A DNA stretch of 17,356 bases from Candidatus Albibeggiatoa sp. nov. BB20 (GTDB lineage Bacteria; Pseudomonadota; Gammaproteobacteria; Beggiatoales; Beggiatoaceae): contig JADGDW010000079.1 in the NCBI GenBank assembly GCA_016744725.1, positions 2,813 to 20,168 of the forward strand, read 5' to 3'. The notes below the pieces were generated by a model. It had not been told where the DNA came from. It worked only from the letters and a program-made list of their open reading frames with translations, and made no database searches. The translations under genes and the position numbers were made by a program. Within the stretch, counting starts at the first letter, position 1, and the number at the start of each line of letters is the position of its first letter. Of the stretch, positions 15,945 through 17,356 are shown one piece after another.

Positions 15945-16553
15945 CTAAGCTGAAAAGCCTTTTCCCCATTCACCTGTAAAGCATAATTCCTCTAAAGGCA
16001 TACGCTGACGCTCTGCTAATTCACGCTGCTTTAATTCATCTGCTTCAATCACATCTATCTCGGTTCGATAGCCAATAGCAATAACCGTTGTTGCTTGAAC
16101 AGTTTCAGGCAATTTAAAGGTTTGCTTTAATTTTTGTGGATCAAATCCCGCCATTTGATGTGTGGTTAAATCAAGTGCAACGGCTTGCAAGCACAAGTTT
16201 TCACAAGCTGCTCCAACATCATAAGTTGCCCACGGATTTTCTTTGCCATTATGTTTAAACTGTTTCATTGCAGCAACAACAATTAATAAGGGTGCATTTT
16301 TTACCCAGCTTTGATTCATTTCAGCTAAGCAATCAAATGCGTTTTGCCATGCTTCTGGCTGAGTTGCTTTATCACATACAATAAACCGCCAAGGTTCATC
16401 ACCGTAGCAAGAAGGTGCCCAACGTGCCGCTTCTAATAATGAGGTAATTTCTTGTTTTGACAACATTTTATTTTTATCAAAAGCACGAGAACTCCAACGC
16501 TTAGCAATTAACTCATGAATTGGAGCTTGGGTTGTTGCTGATTTTTCTAACAT
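15945..16553 (-). CDS. Nitroreductase-family FMN oxidoreductase
   Basis: This 202-residue protein belongs to the NfsB/FRP-like nitroreductase fold. The N-terminal IAKRWSSRAFD holds the Arg/Ser residues that contact the FMN phosphate, followed by LLEAARWAPSCYGDEPWRFIV, a typical FMN- and substrate-binding segment. The middle part (YDVGAACENLCLQAVALDL) forms the dimer core, and VIAIGYRTE gives the late conserved Gly. These enzymes use NAD(P)H to reduce nitroaromatics, quinones or other acceptors as FMN-bound homodimers. The natural substrate here cannot be told. The start is ATG at 16553 with a modest ribosome site. It is the first gene of a likely two-gene unit with purN. The link with purine synthesis looks coincidental. 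Confidence 0.9.
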   Translation of the reverse strand: MLEKSATTQAPIHELIAKRWSSRAFDKNKMLSKQEITSLLEAARWAPSCYGDEPWRFIVCDKATQPEAWQNAFDCLAEMNQSWVKNAPLLIVVAAMKQFKHNGKENPWATYDVGAACENLCLQAVALDLTTHQMAGFDPQKLKQTFKLPETVQATTVIAIGYRTEIDVIEADELKQRELAERQRMPLEELCFTGEWGKGFSA

Positions 16554-16842
16554 TATGTGATTCCAAACGGGGTTGAGCAGATAATTTTATAGGATATTAT
16601 CGAGAAGAGAGGTTTAATTTATAGAATAAAATATTTTATCCCACAATGCTTGGTTTGCACATATAAAACACGTTTTTCTGGGAAAGAATATAAGGTTTAA
16701 TTTTTGGGAAATGTATTAAATGCAACTCAATTAACACAATGGCTCAGATAGTTTTTTAAAACATATAATAAAATCTAGATAGCATGTAGTACAAGCCATT
16801 GGCATCACTCATAACGCTATACTGACCATTGAACAAGAAATC

Positions 16843-17356
16843 CTATAAAATAAATTTTTGTTCTAGCTTTTTACCAGCTAATCTTACTTGATATGAAGGA
16901 ATTTCTATTTCTTGAATAAATAGATAAAGATCACTTTTTACTCTAAAAAGATATTCAGATTCCAAAATATCATGACAAAATTCATCAGAAGGATAAATCA
17001 TAAAGCATTTTTGAAGTTCAGATAGTTTTTGTATTTTCTGTTTGATGATCCCTATGTTGTTATGATAAACATAGTTGTCGATGTCCAACCTTTTTGAATG
17101 GTCATATATATAAAAATATTCTGCAATAATTCGATAAATATCCGGAATATTCCAATCTTTAGGTTTTTTTTGCAAAATAGGCTGAGCTTCTTTTAGTTGA
17201 AAGTAAATTGCTTCCTCAGCTTGCTCAAAATTTCTTCTTAAACAAATACCCTTTATCAATGAAGCAAATTTGTTATCTTTTCTAATAATAAAAGCTTTTC
17301 CTTCCCAAAAAGTAGATTTACCCTTATGTATAGGTATTGATTTTATGTAGTAATAA
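16843..17356 (-). CDS. Uncharacterised protein, N-terminus beyond the right edge
   Basis: The minus-strand frame ending in TAG at 16843 stays open without a stop to position 17356, so at least 170 residues are visible and the true start is outside the window. A TTG at 17259 is an internal codon rather than a convincing start: the upstream part is clearly coding-like (STFWEGKAFIIRKDNKFASL). I do not recognise the family. The visible part is rich in Lys, Ile, Tyr and Glu. It looks mainly helical in the middle (FEQAEEAIYFQLKEAQ, then IIKQKIQKLSELQK), with no signal peptide or long hydrophobic stretch in view. Composition is more AT-rich than its neighbours by eye. It is separated from the nitroreductase gene by 289 bp that contain no other gene but include a 14-bp AT palindrome (16626-16639). 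Confidence 0.65.
   Translation of the reverse strand, partial: YYYIKSIPIHKGKSTFWEGKAFIIRKDNKFASLIKGICLRRNFEQAEEAIYFQLKEAQPILQKKPKDWNIPDIYRIIAEYFYIYDHSKRLDIDNYVYHNNIGIIKQKIQKLSELQKCFMIYPSDEFCHDILESEYLFRVKSDLYLFIQEIEIPSYQVRLAGKKLEQKFIL

Noticed and set aside
15319..16553. Nitroreductase as a purine-pathway enzyme because it precedes purN
   Set aside because: The gap is only eight bases, so co-transcription is likely, but the family has no known step in purine synthesis. Proximity does not assign a function.

Overview
The window looks like ordinary chromosome from a low-to-moderate GC gammaproteobacterium. ErpA, PurN, HisS, TcdA and Ppk all read as gammaproteobacterial forms. An exported WD40-caspase and dense short palindromic repeats in the gaps recall the filamentous sulfur bacteria (Beggiatoa/Thiotrichales). 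That placement is inferred from gene content and base composition; no search was run. No rRNA, tRNA, CRISPR array or transposase gene was found.

Layout, left to right. A minus-strand pair at the left edge holds a YchJ-like SEC-C protein (cut by the edge) and tcdA. A repeat element separates them from a plus-strand, translationally coupled pair: a GT4 glycosyltransferase and a periplasmic BtuF-like binding protein. Two fused repeat copies then precede ilvD. ppk1, erpA and a PilZ-domain gene follow on the minus strand. After about 1 kb of AT-rich DNA with no intact gene comes hisS, which starts with TTG. Next is a 1032-residue exported WD40-caspase protein, then acylphosphatase. On the minus strand, nitroreductase and purN form a pair, and an unrecognised gene runs off the right edge.

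Most genes are independent housekeeping functions: branched-chain amino acid and purine synthesis, Fe-S delivery, polyphosphate, and tRNA charging and modification. ErpA delivers Fe-S clusters and IlvD is an Fe-S enzyme, but they are not in one operon.

Two things stand out. First, a family of about 116-bp intergenic elements occurs five times in both orientations. Each full copy has TATAGTC-type inverted ends and two 15-bp near-palindromes (AGGACTGGCAGTCCT and its complement). It looks like a miniature transposable element. One copy is an exact 49-bp internal deletion, two copies are fused at a shared TATA, and one carries an insertion. Second, the caspase protein has two clusters of an RGIS tetrapeptide repeat between its propeller and its protease domain. 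The S1-pocket aspartates typical of Arg/Lys-specific metacaspases are present, so these repeats may be self-cleavage sites.
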